A stretch of DNA of 64,000 nt from Crocinitomicaceae bacterium. GTDB lineage: Bacteria; Bacteroidota; Bacteroidia; Flavobacteriales_D; Crocinitomicaceae. Made by a program: the position numbers and the translations under genes. The stretch covers positions 1-64,000 of the forward strand of contig JAQXBM010000007.1 of NCBI GenBank assembly GCA_029252405.1. Direction: 5' to 3'. Under the pieces are notes generated by a model. It did not search any database, was not told where the DNA came from, and was given only the letters and a program-made list of their open reading frames with translations. Of the stretch, positions 26,560 to 34,935 are shown in pieces. How positions within the stretch are numbered: position 1 is the stretch's first letter; each line of letters opens with the position of its first letter.

Positions 26560-26607
26560 TAAAGAGAGTCGGTTACAAACTGAAAATAAAAGAAAAACAA
26601 ATAAGAG

Positions 26608-28518
26608 ATGGGAAAAATAATTGGAATAGACCTTGGAACTACCAATTCATGTGTTTCCGTAATGGAAGGAAGTGAGCCGGTAGTTATCGCGAACTCAGAA
26701 GGAAAGAGAACAACACCTTCAATCGTTGCGTTTATCGATGGTGGAGAGCGTAAAGTAGGAGATCCTGCAAAGCGCCAAGCTATCACAAACCCAACAAAAA
26801 CGATTTCATCTATCAAACGTTTCATGGGAACGTCTTTCGACGACATGAAAGCTGAAGGTGATCGTGTACCTTACGAAGTAGTAAAAGGAGACAACAACAC
26901 TCCACGTGTGAAAATTGACGATCGTCTTTACACACCACAAGAAATATCTGCAATGGTTCTTCAGAAAATGAAGAAAACAGCGGAAGATTATTTGGGTCAA
27001 GAAGTTTCTGAGGCTGTAGTAACAGTTCCAGCATACTTCAACGATTCACAACGTCAAGCAACAAAAGAAGCGGGTGAAATCGCTGGTTTGACTATCAAAC
27101 GTATCATCAACGAGCCAACAGCAGCAGCCTTGGCTTACGGATTGGACAAAAAAGGAGTTGATCAAAAAATCGTAGTATTCGATTTCGGTGGAGGAACGCA
27201 TGACGTTTCGATTTTGGAATTGGGTGACGGTGTATTTGAAGTATTGTCAACAGACGGAGATACTCACCTTGGTGGAGATGACGTTGATGAGGCAATCATT
27301 TCATGGTTGGCTAGCGAGTTCCAAAACGACGAAGGATTGGACTTGAGAAAAGATCCAATGGCACTTCAACGTTTGAAGGAAGCAGCTGAGAAAGCAAAAA
27401 TCGAGTTGTCGTCAACGACTTCAACAGAGATCAACTTGCCTTACATCATGCCAGTAGATGGTGTGCCAAAGCACTTGGTTCGCACATTACAACGTTCGAA
27501 ATTCGAGCAATTGATTTCGTCTATCGTTGAGCGTACAATCGCTCCATGTCGTACAGCATTGAAAAACGCTGGATTGTCAACTTCAGACATCGATGAAATT
27601 ATCTTGGTAGGTGGATCAACACGTATCCCAGTTATTCAAGATGCAGTGAAAAACTTCTTCAATAAAGAAGCATCGAAAGGTGTGAATCCGGATGAGGTTG
27701 TTGCCGTAGGTGCAGCGATTCAAGGTGGAGTTTTGACGGGAGAGGTGAAAGACGTACTTCTTTTGGATGTTATTCCATTGTCATTGGGAATTGAAACAAT
27801 GGGTGGAGTAATGACGAAATTGATCGACGCAAACACGACAATTCCAACGAAGAAGTCAGAGACTTTCTCTACAGCATCGGATAACCAACCATCGGTTGAT
27901 ATTCACGTATTGCAAGGAGAGCGCTCAATGGCAACGGATAACAAGACATTGGGACGTTTCCAATTGTCTGACATTCCACCAGCACAGCGTGGAGTTCCTC
28001 AAATTGAAGTAACATTCGATATTGATGCGAACGGAATCATGCACATTTCAGCAAAAGACAAAGGAACAGGAAAAGAGCAGTCGATTAAGATTGAATCTTC
28101 TTCAGGATTGTCTGATGAGGAAATCGAAAAAATGAAAGCAGAAGCGGAAGCAAATGCAGAAGCGGATCAAAAATTACGCGACAACGCGGATACTATCAAC
28201 AAAGCTGATTCATTGATTTTCCAAACGGAGCGTCAAATGAAAGAGTACGGAGATAAACTTCCAGAAGACAAAAAACAACCAATTGAGGATGCTTTGGCAG
28301 AATTGAAGAAGGAGTTTGAAGCGAAGAACATCGAAAACTTGACACCAGCAATGGACAAGTTGAACGAATTGTTCCAAGCAGCGTCTCAGGACATGTACAA
28401 CGCAGCTAACGAAGGTGGAGCTCCAGAAGGAGGTGCCCCTGAAGGTGAAGCTGGAGCGAATCCTGAAGATGAAGTTACGGATGTTGACTTTGAAGAAGTA
28501 GACGAAGAGACAAAGTAA
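26608..28518 (+). CDS. dnaK: Hsp70 chaperone DnaK
   Basis: ATP-driven folding chaperone of the cytoplasm. The 636-aa chain has the ATPase signatures [32 protein letters not shown] and [14 protein letters not shown], the substrate-binding domain (about 385-500), a helical lid and the conserved C-terminal tail [11 protein letters not shown]. The second signature has His where most DnaK have Phe (GGGTFDVS), a minor variant. It stands alone; no dnaJ or grpE is in the window. Expression is probably heat- or stress-controlled from the sigma-54-like promoter. Confidence 0.98.
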   Translation: MGKIIGIDLGTTNSCVSVMEGSEPVVIANSEGKRTTPSIVAFIDGGERKVGDPAKRQAITNPTKTISSIKRFMGTSFDDMKAEGDRVPYEVVKGDNNTPRVKIDDRLYTPQEISAMVLQKMKKTAEDYLGQEVSEAVVTVPAYFNDSQRQATKEAGEIAGLTIKRIINEPTAAALAYGLDKKGVDQKIVVFDFGGGTHDVSILELGDGVFEVLSTDGDTHLGGDDVDEAIISWLASEFQNDEGLDLRKDPMALQRLKEAAEKAKIELSSTTSTEINLPYIMPVDGVPKHLVRTLQRSKFEQLISSIVERTIAPCRTALKNAGLSTSDIDEIILVGGSTRIPVIQDAVKNFFNKEASKGVNPDEVVAVGAAIQGGVLTGEVKDVLLLDVIPLSLGIETMGGVMTKLIDANTTIPTKKSETFSTASDNQPSVDIHVLQGERSMATDNKTLGRFQLSDIPPAQRGVPQIEVTFDIDANGIMHISAKDKGTGKEQSIKIESSSGLSDEEIEKMKAEAEANAEADQKLRDNADTINKADSLIFQTERQMKEYGDKLPEDKKQPIEDALAELKKEFEAKNIENLTPAMDKLNELFQAASQDMYNAANEGGAPEGGAPEGEAGANPEDEVTDVDFEEVDEETK

Positions 28519-28552
28519 TTTCTAGTTGAAAGATTCGGATATCTTATAAATT

Positions 28553-28590
28553 AAAAGCACTGTTCCATTGGAGCGGTGCTTTTTTTTTCA
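28553..28590 (+). terminator. Intrinsic terminator of dnaK
   Basis: GCACTGTTCC pairs with GGAGCGGTGC through Watson-Crick and G-U pairs around an ATT loop, followed by nine T. Confidence 0.85.
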
Positions 28591-28687
28591 ATATAACTCA
28601 GTTTTGGATTCCATAAATTAAAGGATGACCTCGCTTCAAACCATGTTCATGAGAATGAATATATTTACACTTCTAAAAAAAACTACA

Positions 28688-29221
28688 ATGCTAAAAACAC
28701 ACCTCTACATCCTCGCGCTAGTATTAGGCGCTGGTTTATTCTCATGCGCAGAAGCAACCGAAGACTCAGACTCAACTGACACAGTCGAAGAAAATCAATC
28801 CGAAGCGACAGCAGACAGTGAAACGGAGACAGAAACAACGGAGTCCGAAGATACCTCAGAACCGGAAGAAGGAGATGAAATCTCAAGTCGCTATAACTAT
28901 GATCAAGATTTTGAAATCTTCAAAACTGCCGTTATCAACAAAGACATCAAAGGTGTTTCAGCCTTCGCAAGTTCAGATATGATTGATGCTGAAATGTTAG
29001 TGGATGCTTTTCAAGATCCAGATTTCCTTGCAATGTTGAAAAAAGCGACCTACGATGATTTAACGGAGGATACAACGAGTGGTGATGAAGTATTACTTGT
29101 TTTATCGTGCATGGTTGAAGGAAGCGATGACGAAGGGAATACCTTTGAAAGTGGACTTTACTTGTATTTCTCTCAAGGAGATCCAAGCTTGTTGTTAGAA
29201 AACTTTATTGCGGCTGGTTAA
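28688..29221 (+). CDS. Lipoprotein of unknown function, 177 aa
   Basis: The ATG at 28688 is preferred over the upstream one at 28625, because it begins a clean lipoprotein leader (LVLGAGLFSC, Cys about 19) and lies just behind a TATATTTA promoter-like box that falls inside the longer ORF. A Thr/Glu/Asp/Ser-rich linker (about 20-65) precedes a small acidic folded domain (about 70-177) with no motif I recognise. The short acidic linker suggests a tethered surface or periplasmic domain. Confidence 0.7.
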   Translation: MLKTHLYILALVLGAGLFSCAEATEDSDSTDTVEENQSEATADSETETETTESEDTSEPEEGDEISSRYNYDQDFEIFKTAVINKDIKGVSAFASSDMIDAEMLVDAFQDPDFLAMLKKATYDDLTEDTTSGDEVLLVLSCMVEGSDDEGNTFESGLYLYFSQGDPSLLLENFIAAG

Positions 29222-29243
29222 ACAGTTCCGATTGAAAAAATTA

Positions 29244-29291
29244 GAAGCACTGCTCGATCCCGACAATTATCGGGAGAGTGGTGCTTTTTTT
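29244..29291 (+). terminator. Nested-hairpin terminator
   Basis: The outer stem GCACTGCTC/GAGTGGTGC encloses a second palindrome, CCCGACAATTATCGGG, and is followed by seven T. The inner palindrome resembles the one inside the terminator at 34304-34347. Confidence 0.8.
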
Positions 29292-29441
29292 GTGGGGTAT
29301 ATTTCCAAAATCGGTCTAGTTTGGATGGTACTCTATGTTCTTGCAGTAGGTGTTATACTAGATGAACTTATAGGAAGAAAATGATTCTAAGTTTATAACG
29401 AAAAAATAGATTCCTTTGAACCATACTTATGAGTGAATTAG

Positions 29442-29630
29442 AAATCAAAATACAATCTTAGTGTGCAAGAGAAGAATGGAACTACAATTTCGTTCACGAA
29501 TAATGGGGGAGGCAGTTATGAAATAACAATGACTTTTGTCAGGAATATAAACATCAGTTATTCCTATCTTGATGTCAAATTAAATGAATGGGACACCATC
29601 ACGACCATAACCAATCTGGGCAAAACTTAA
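29442..29630 (+). pseudogene. Possible gene remnant before the CDF transporter
   Basis: The 366-nt gap holds an open but ATG-less frame reading NLSVQEKNGTTISFTNNGGG then YEITMTFVRNINISYSYLDV, which looks like an exported beta-strand-rich protein fragment. It overlaps the start of the CDF gene in another frame and ends at a TAA at 29628. A nearby ATG frame (MSELEIKIQS) stops just before it in a different phase, as in a frameshifted relic. The similarity is only to a general type of sequence; I name no family. Confidence 0.3.
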
Positions 29631-30466
29631 AAATTGCCTTCTTCCTGAACGTCGGGTTCACGATTTTTGAGATCATTGGTGGATTGTACGTGAACAGCGT
29701 TTCTATTATTTCTGATGCTGTTCATGACCTCGGCGATAGTTTATCCTTAGGGACAGCGTGGTACCTTCAAAAGAAATCAACAAAAAAAGCAGATAAGGAC
29801 TTTTCCTTTGGGTATGCGCGCTTTTCATTGCTTGGAGCGTTGATCAACAGCCTGGTTCTAATTCTTGGATCAGTCTACGTTATTTATGAGGCCGTTGGAA
29901 GATTTGTTGAGCCAGAGCATTCCGATGGTCAAGGTATGATGTTTATCGCCATTATCGGAATAGCAGTAAATGGCTATGCTGCTTGGAAGTTGAGTGGAGG
30001 GAAATCACTCAATGAAAAGGTTATTTCGTGGCACTTGCTCGAAGATGTTTTGGGCTGGGTTGCCGTATTCATTGTGGCTGTTGTATTGCAATTCAAGGAC
30101 ATTCAATATTTGGATCCCGCCTTATCACTCTTGATTACTGCCTATATCTTATGGGGCGTTATGAAACGTTTAAAGGAGACTTTGTATCTATTCCTTCAGG
30201 GTGTTCCGGCTGATGTTGATGTGGTTCAAATCAAAATGAAACTCTTGGCGATTGATCATGTGAAATCCTTGCACCATACCCACGTTTGGTCCTTGGAGGG
30301 CGAGCATCATGTGTTTACGACCCATTTGAAATTGGAGAACATTGCGGAATTCAATCAAATAGTGGAAGCGAAAAAAGCCGCCAAGGAAATTTTAAAGGAG
30401 TATCATTTCACGCACTATACCATCGAAACGGAATTGGATGGGGAGAGTTGTGATTTGTGCGATTGA
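29588..30466 (+). CDS. Cation diffusion facilitator (Zn2+/Co2+/Cd2+ exporter)
   Basis: A 292-aa inner-membrane antiporter that expels zinc or similar divalent cations. It has a His-rich N-terminus (MGHHHDHN), six TM helices and the paired metal sites HDLGD in TM2 and HLLED in TM5. The cytoplasmic C-terminal domain contains HTHVWSLEGEHHVFTTHL, typical of the CzcD/ZitB group. The stretch between the previous terminator and this gene shows no clear TAnnTTTG box, and the gene begins inside a possible remnant of another gene. Confidence 0.93.
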   Translation: MGHHHDHNQSGQNLKIAFFLNVGFTIFEIIGGLYVNSVSIISDAVHDLGDSLSLGTAWYLQKKSTKKADKDFSFGYARFSLLGALINSLVLILGSVYVIYEAVGRFVEPEHSDGQGMMFIAIIGIAVNGYAAWKLSGGKSLNEKVISWHLLEDVLGWVAVFIVAVVLQFKDIQYLDPALSLLITAYILWGVMKRLKETLYLFLQGVPADVDVVQIKMKLLAIDHVKSLHHTHVWSLEGEHHVFTTHLKLENIAEFNQIVEAKKAAKEILKEYHFTHYTIETELDGESCDLCD

Positions 30467-30485
30467 ACCTTAAATTTGAATGCAT

Positions 30486-30788
30486 ATGCCAAAAGATCTA
30501 TGCCTCCAAATAGGAAATAAGCTTCCCAATGCAGTCGAAAGTCAACTTTTCGGAAAACCATGCTTTAAAATCAACGGAAAGGCATTCGTCTGTTTTTTTG
30601 AGAATGAAATGGTTTTCAAACTCACGGGAGAGATGCACAATGAAGCGATGGCGTTTGATGGTTCACAGTTATTCGATCCTTCCAAAAAAGGACGCGCAAT
30701 GAAAGAATGGGTGCAAGTTCCATTCGATTACAAAGATTCTTGGGAGAGATTTGCTTTAGCGGCATTGGAATATGTAGGTGCGAAGTAA
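30486..30788 (+). CDS. YjbR/TfoX-N-like small protein, about 100 aa
   Basis: The sequence GKPCFKINGKAFVCFFENEMVFKL and the C-terminal DSWERFALAALEYV fit the MmcQ/YjbR or TfoX N-terminal-like fold, a small cytoplasmic domain of unclear function. TAAATTTG ends at 30478, so the first ATG (30480) is too close to it; the ATG at 30486, 7 nt after the box, is the better start (MPKDLCLQ). It lies 19 nt behind the CDF gene. Confidence 0.7.
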   Translation: MPKDLCLQIGNKLPNAVESQLFGKPCFKINGKAFVCFFENEMVFKLTGEMHNEAMAFDGSQLFDPSKKGRAMKEWVQVPFDYKDSWERFALAALEYVGAK

Positions 30789-30793
30789 CTATA

Positions 30794-31618
30794 CTACTTC
30801 AAAGGCATCAAAGAATCCACAGGAACTGAATTAGGCATAAAATCTGAAATGCTCATCGTATGCAATAAATCCTTTGTCAGGTTCGATTCAACAGGCATTT
30901 TTGAAGGCAGCAGAATACCATTGTACTCTTTGTATTCCTGAAAACTCGCAGCGCCCGAGACAAAGCGATACATATCACGCACCGTGTATTCGACTTTCAC
31001 TATTCGCTTCGTCTCCGAATTGATCCAAATAATGTATTGATCCACATCTTTTTGAGGTTCCGTCGTACCCCAAGAGGCAATAACACCTTCAACTTGTACA
31101 CTGTCCATGAGCTTCTGTCCGATGTAATCAATCGAAGTCGCTTCCTGAATGCGATTAGGGAGTTCAATGAAGTATTGATACGTAGGAATCCAGAAGGTCA
31201 TGTCTTTGTTCTTTTTTGAAGTCATGACGCCTGACTCATTTTTGTAGTAAGTCGTCCAGTCTTGAATTCCCCAAACTGTTCCTTTTTGCTTTCCACTGGC
31301 AATTTCCAGTTGACCGTTAGATGTTTTCGGAATGTAGTGCAGCGAAAAGGTCATTTCTTGCTCTTTGAAAGGGTGAGCCTGTTTCCCAATGAAACCGTAG
31401 AATTCATCATGGAAGGTTACCTTGTACGTTTGGATGCTGTCCCAATTGGAAATGCCATGAGCAGTTCCCATTTCCTCTAACAACTGCTTTGCTTTTTCTT
31501 GATTTGATAAAGGATTCTCTTCGTTCGGTCTTAAGTCAACCACTTTAAATACGTTCACACATCCTGTAATCAATAGGATAGCAGATAAAGCCAGCGTAAG
31601 TCTCATTTTTCCCTTCAT
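30794..31618 (-). CDS. Lipoprotein of unknown function, about 275 aa
   Basis: The ATG at 31618 is chosen (MKGKMRLTLALSAILLITGC): it gives an immediate lipobox, while the longer ORF start is overlapped by the promoter box TATCTTCG. The mature protein is beta-rich (VTFHDEFYGFIGKQAHPFKE, YIIWINSETKRIVKVEYTVR, PSKMPVESNL) and resembles outer-membrane lipoprotein-sorting or LolA/DUF6503-type folds of Bacteroidota, with moderate certainty. Convergent with the YjbR-like gene, stops 5 nt apart. Confidence 0.65.
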   Translation of the reverse strand: MKGKMRLTLALSAILLITGCVNVFKVVDLRPNEENPLSNQEKAKQLLEEMGTAHGISNWDSIQTYKVTFHDEFYGFIGKQAHPFKEQEMTFSLHYIPKTSNGQLEIASGKQKGTVWGIQDWTTYYKNESGVMTSKKNKDMTFWIPTYQYFIELPNRIQEATSIDYIGQKLMDSVQVEGVIASWGTTEPQKDVDQYIIWINSETKRIVKVEYTVRDMYRFVSGAASFQEYKEYNGILLPSKMPVESNLTKDLLHTMSISDFMPNSVPVDSLMPLK

Positions 31619-31744
31619 GTTGATCAATTTCCTAGTTTGACGAAGATACTTCAATTAGCATTCATATTCTTTGACTTTTTTTGGAAGGAGCACTCTTGAT
31701 TTTCTTATTTCATCTCCTACCTTAGAACAAAATACCATCTAACC

Positions 31745-32929
31745 ATGAAGCTTTTCCTTGTTGCAATTTTGCTATTCGTTTCCATCAATACTGCGTATTC
31801 CCAAAGTCCGATTGAAGTAGGGCAGAAGTATATAGTCGATTCAGAAGTGTTGGGTGAAGAGCGCGAGGTTTGGGTCGGACTTCCACCTTATTACGATTCT
31901 ACCGTGAGTTATCTTGTGGTATATGTCATGGATGCTGAATGGCAATTTGACATCACCTTGGCAACGGTGAAAGAGCTCGCGAGTAATGATAAAATTCCTG
32001 TGCATATTGTCGTTGGGATTCCTCATGTAGATCGAGAACGGCGATTTATGGATTTGACGTTTACGAGCAATATGATCCAAACAAACGGTGATGTAGATTC
32101 ATCATTGATCGCCTATTTCGGAGAGGATTTAACTGGAGGAGGTCACACGTTTTATAAGCACTTGGTTGATGAAGTAATGCCGTTTGTTGCTGCCAAGCAC
32201 AAGACAAATGGATTTGATGTGTACATCGGACACTCCCTGAGTGGGTACTTTGGCGCCTATTTGATTTCCATGGATAGTCCATTCAATGCCTTTCAGTTGT
32301 ATGATGCGAGCATTTGGTATGATAGAGGAGAGGCGATAAAATACACGAAGGAGCACTTGAATAGTGCTTACAGAACGAACGTTTATCTTTCTTCTGCCAA
32401 TGGAGGCCGCGAAAGAGAGCAGAACAATATTGATACGCACGCTGAATTCAATGAGCTCTTGAAGAGTCAGGGGATTAACTCAGAAAATGTCGTGTACAAT
32501 GATGAGGGACACGGATCTGTGCGATTACCAAGTTTAATTGATGGGTTATCGAAATTATATGAAGGTTTTTCCATTGGATTCATCTTTCCAACAGATAAAA
32601 TAACGGTGGCAACTGCTAAAAAGCATTATGCCGATTTTTCGAAGAAAGTGAATTATGAGTTTACTTGTCCAGTGGATGCTTTTCGATGGGTTGGGCATGC
32701 CAATCATGCGCAGGAGAATTGGACTGAAGCTATAAAAGCTTATGAGCTGTGTAAGGCTTTATTCGTTGATGACCCTCGCTTTCAACTTGAGGCAGCCGAG
32801 AGTTATTTTGAAGTGAAAGACTTCGTTAAAAGTATGGACCACTATGAGCGTTTGTTATATCTGGACGCGAACAATGAGCCTGCAAAATTGAGATTGCAAG
32901 AACTAGCTGATCTAATTGAAGGTCATTAA
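31745..32929 (+). CDS. Secreted alpha/beta-hydrolase (esterase D-like) with TPR tail
   Basis: After a signal peptide (ending INTAYSQ) there is an esterase domain of the Fes/IroE/feruloyl-esterase type (about 25-275) with nucleophile elbow GHSLSG and a C-terminal histidine in DEGHGSV. The last 110 residues (AFRWVGHANHAQENWTEAIK ... YERLLYLDANNEPAKLRLQ) form tetratricopeptide-like helices. Such proteins occur in siderophore or carbohydrate-ester hydrolysis; the substrate cannot be deduced. TACCTTAG upstream is a weak promoter candidate. Confidence 0.85.
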   Translation: MKLFLVAILLFVSINTAYSQSPIEVGQKYIVDSEVLGEEREVWVGLPPYYDSTVSYLVVYVMDAEWQFDITLATVKELASNDKIPVHIVVGIPHVDRERRFMDLTFTSNMIQTNGDVDSSLIAYFGEDLTGGGHTFYKHLVDEVMPFVAAKHKTNGFDVYIGHSLSGYFGAYLISMDSPFNAFQLYDASIWYDRGEAIKYTKEHLNSAYRTNVYLSSANGGREREQNNIDTHAEFNELLKSQGINSENVVYNDEGHGSVRLPSLIDGLSKLYEGFSIGFIFPTDKITVATAKKHYADFSKKVNYEFTCPVDAFRWVGHANHAQENWTEAIKAYELCKALFVDDPRFQLEAAESYFEVKDFVKSMDHYERLLYLDANNEPAKLRLQELADLIEGH

Positions 32930-32965
32930 TTTGCATCAACATGAATAAATCGAAGGTTAGAAAAC

Positions 32966-32991
32966 GAAAAAAGCCCACGTTTCCGCAGGCT
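32966..32991 (-). terminator. Terminator of tpx (convergent region)
   Basis: Read on the minus strand, AGCCTGCG-GAAA-CGTGGGCT forms an 8-bp stem with two G-U pairs, followed by TTTTTT. Confidence 0.7.
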
Positions 32992-33011
32992 ATTCTCAAT
33001 ATCGTTTCGGA

Positions 33012-33512
33012 TTACTTCAAACTTGCTAAAGCTGCTTCGTAATTCGGTTCATCTCCAGTTTCTTGTACCTGCTCAGTATGAATTACTTTTCCCTCAGTAT
33101 CAACGACAACAATGCATCTAGAATGCAATCCATCAAAGATTCCACCTTCAATTTCTAATCCGTAGTCCTTTCCAAATTGTCCTGTTTTGAAATCAGAAAG
33201 CATTACTACGTTCTCAATTCCTTCTGCTCCACAAAATCTGTTCTGCGCGAAAGGTAAATCTCGGGAAATGCAAAGTACTTTTGTGTTGTCTAAATCTGCT
33301 GCTGTCTTATTGAAAGTGCGCACAGATGTCGCACAAGTTCCAGTGTCAACACTCGGAAAAATGTTGAGAATGAGGTTCGACCCTTGAAAGTCACCAAGTG
33401 ATTTTTCAGATAAATCAACTGCCGTAAGCGTGAAGTTAGGTGTTTGCGCCCCAACCGATGGAAGTTCGCCTGATGTCTTTGTTGGATTACCTCCTAAAGT
33501 TATGTTTGCCAT
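33012..33512 (-). CDS. tpx: Thiol peroxidase (Tpx, atypical 2-Cys peroxiredoxin)
   Basis: The 166-aa enzyme reduces hydroperoxides using thioredoxin. Peroxidatic Cys lies in DTGTCATSVRTFNK and the resolving Cys in FAQNRFCGAEGI, the Tpx spacing. It has the N-terminal GGNPTKTSGELPSVG segment typical of Tpx. A TACATTTG box sits about 20 nt upstream of the ATG on the minus strand. It is monocistronic. Confidence 0.96.
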   Translation of the reverse strand: MANITLGGNPTKTSGELPSVGAQTPNFTLTAVDLSEKSLGDFQGSNLILNIFPSVDTGTCATSVRTFNKTAADLDNTKVLCISRDLPFAQNRFCGAEGIENVVMLSDFKTGQFGKDYGLEIEGGIFDGLHSRCIVVVDTEGKVIHTEQVQETGDEPNYEAALASLK

Positions 33513-33601
33513 TTTTTTTCGTTTTGAACAAATGTAGTGGAATCTGATCTTGCAGTTGATATCAATTCCAACAATAAAGTTGATACAGCTATCGAAAAAA
33601 T

Positions 33602-34213
33602 CTATCGAGCATTAAATGGAATGGACCACTTGAATCGCAACGAAAGGAGGCGAATGGTAATCACCACGGAAATGGCGAGAATTTCGTTGAGTTCGTTATT
33701 CACGTTCAGGTAGTTCAATCCGAGGTATGTCAAGGCTCCGGCAAAACAGGCGAAAGCGTACACTTCTTTTCGAAAGACCATTGGAATATCGTTCGAGAGG
33801 ACATCTCTCAAAACTCCTCCAAAGACGGCAGAAACGATTCCCATCATCACGGCAACCAGTGGAGAAAGTCCAACTTCCAAGGTTTTCTCGATTCCAAGAA
33901 CAGTGAACAGACCGATTCCTAACGTGTCGAATAGAAGGAAGGTCTTTCTTACTCTTTGAAGCTGCTCGCTGAGAAAATAGCAGATAGGAACAGCGCTGAG
34001 AATTGCAATTACATGGACTTCACTCGTCATCCATCCAACGGGAGTAGAACCAATCATTAGATCGCGAATGGTTCCTCCGCCAATGGCAGTCACGAAAGCA
34101 AGAATGATCACGCCAAAAAAGTCAAATTTCTTTTGAATAGCGACCATAATTCCGGATACGGCAAAAACGAAGGTTCCTGCGATATCAATACTATTTATCA
34201 AGCTCCAATCCAT
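33602..34213 (-). CDS. TRIC/YicG-family membrane channel (UPF0126)
   Basis: A membrane protein of seven helices with the internal duplication of the family: AIGGGTIRDLMIG in the first half and VFGGVLRDVLSND in the second. Bacterial members are trimeric cation channels or glycine transporters. The ORF-track start is a TTG; the ATG three codons later (MDWSLINSID) is the natural start. Single gene between tpx and a stranded OmpA fragment. Confidence 0.88.
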   Translation of the reverse strand: MDWSLINSIDIAGTFVFAVSGIMVAIQKKFDFFGVIILAFVTAIGGGTIRDLMIGSTPVGWMTSEVHVIAILSAVPICYFLSEQLQRVRKTFLLFDTLGIGLFTVLGIEKTLEVGLSPLVAVMMGIVSAVFGGVLRDVLSNDIPMVFRKEVYAFACFAGALTYLGLNYLNVNNELNEILAISVVITIRLLSLRFKWSIPFNAR

Positions 34214-34303
34214 GAGTTCCAAATAAAGCGCGACAATAATACGAAAGAATTCGTAGTGGATAAATACGCTTGAAGAAAATTAACGAACTTGAATTTTTAC
34301 GAA

Positions 34304-34347
34304 CAAAAAAAGCGTCCAGATCCCGATAACTATCAGGACGGACGCTT
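34304..34347 (-). terminator. Nested-hairpin terminator after the OmpA remnant
   Basis: On the minus strand AAGCGTCC/GGACGCTT encloses an inner palindrome around CCTGATAGTTATCGGGA and is followed by seven T. The 3' end of the former OmpA gene is thus intact although its 5' part is gone. Confidence 0.8.
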
Positions 34348-34366
34348 CTTAATACTGTGCTAAATT

Positions 34367-34615
34367 TTAGTCGTTATCGAACGAGTTCGTGCTGTTGTTT
34401 TGAACCCCAACATTCGGATCGCCAACAGAAATTACTTTAAACTCTGTACGTCTGTTCTTCTCATGCTCTTCCTCAGAACAATCTGATTTTACACGCCCTT
34501 CACACTCACATCCATTCAACAAAAGTGCCTCACCGTATCCTTTTCCGTAAATACGGTCAGGGTTGGTGATTTTTGTTTTGATGTACGCTGCTGATGCTTT
34601 TGCACGAAGATTGTG
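34367..34615 (-). pseudogene. C-terminal fragment of an OmpA-family outer-membrane protein
   Basis: In a frame absent from the ORF track the minus strand reads RAKASAAYIKTKITNPDRIY, then GKGYGEALLLNGC, and CSEEEHEKNRRTEFKVIS, the classic end of a peptidoglycan-binding OmpA domain, and stops at a TAA (34367). Only about 80 residues remain; the usual upstream part (the ...SHTD.RG... strand) is replaced by unrelated A/T-rich sequence from about 34615. No start codon or signal sequence is present, so it is a truncated relic. Confidence 0.7.
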
Positions 34616-34935
34616 ACAGACGAAATAATTGTAGAAATGATCAATTGATTGTTAAAGCTAATCTCCGAAATGAATGATGGTTTAAATGCCATAACGCAAA
34701 CGAAAACCAAAATAGATGATACTAGTAGATCTAGTATGTTATAACTATAGTGCTGGGAAGAAGGAATTTTCTTTTCGAGTAATGAACGCACAGTTTTGGC
34801 AATTTAGCTTTAACGGCCTTAGTAATAGGCGTTAACTGCACAAACATAGCATTTTGCATTAAAGAAAAAAATTATAACAATATTTAGGAATGGGACGAGA
34901 GAATCTTGCTAAATCCAGTTCTATGCAGGGCTTCG
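34616..34935. other. A/T-rich gene-poor stretch joined to the OmpA relic
   Basis: About 320 nt without a credible gene. It contains a minus-strand ORF start with two hydrophobic segments (LLVSSILVFVCVMAF) that runs out of frame into the OmpA relic, and a hairpin TTAACG-g-CCT...AGGCGTTAA with one bulged base near 34810. It looks like foreign or deletion-joined sequence. Confidence 0.4.

Noticed and set aside
26197-26607. CIRCE/HrcA operator before dnaK
   Set aside because: No TTAGCACTC-N9-GAGTGCTAA pattern; the repeats present are TGTCA/TGACA.
34516-34791. 91-aa ORF with hydrophobic N-terminus
   Set aside because: Its second half is an out-of-frame reading of the OmpA C-terminal fragment; it is a chimeric ORF across a breakpoint.
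34805-34840. Integron attC-like hairpin with bulged base (TTAACGgCCT...AGGCGTTAA)
   Set aside because: It is much shorter than any functional attC, the outer boxes deviate from RYYYAAC/GTTRRRY, and no integrase or cassette lies nearby.
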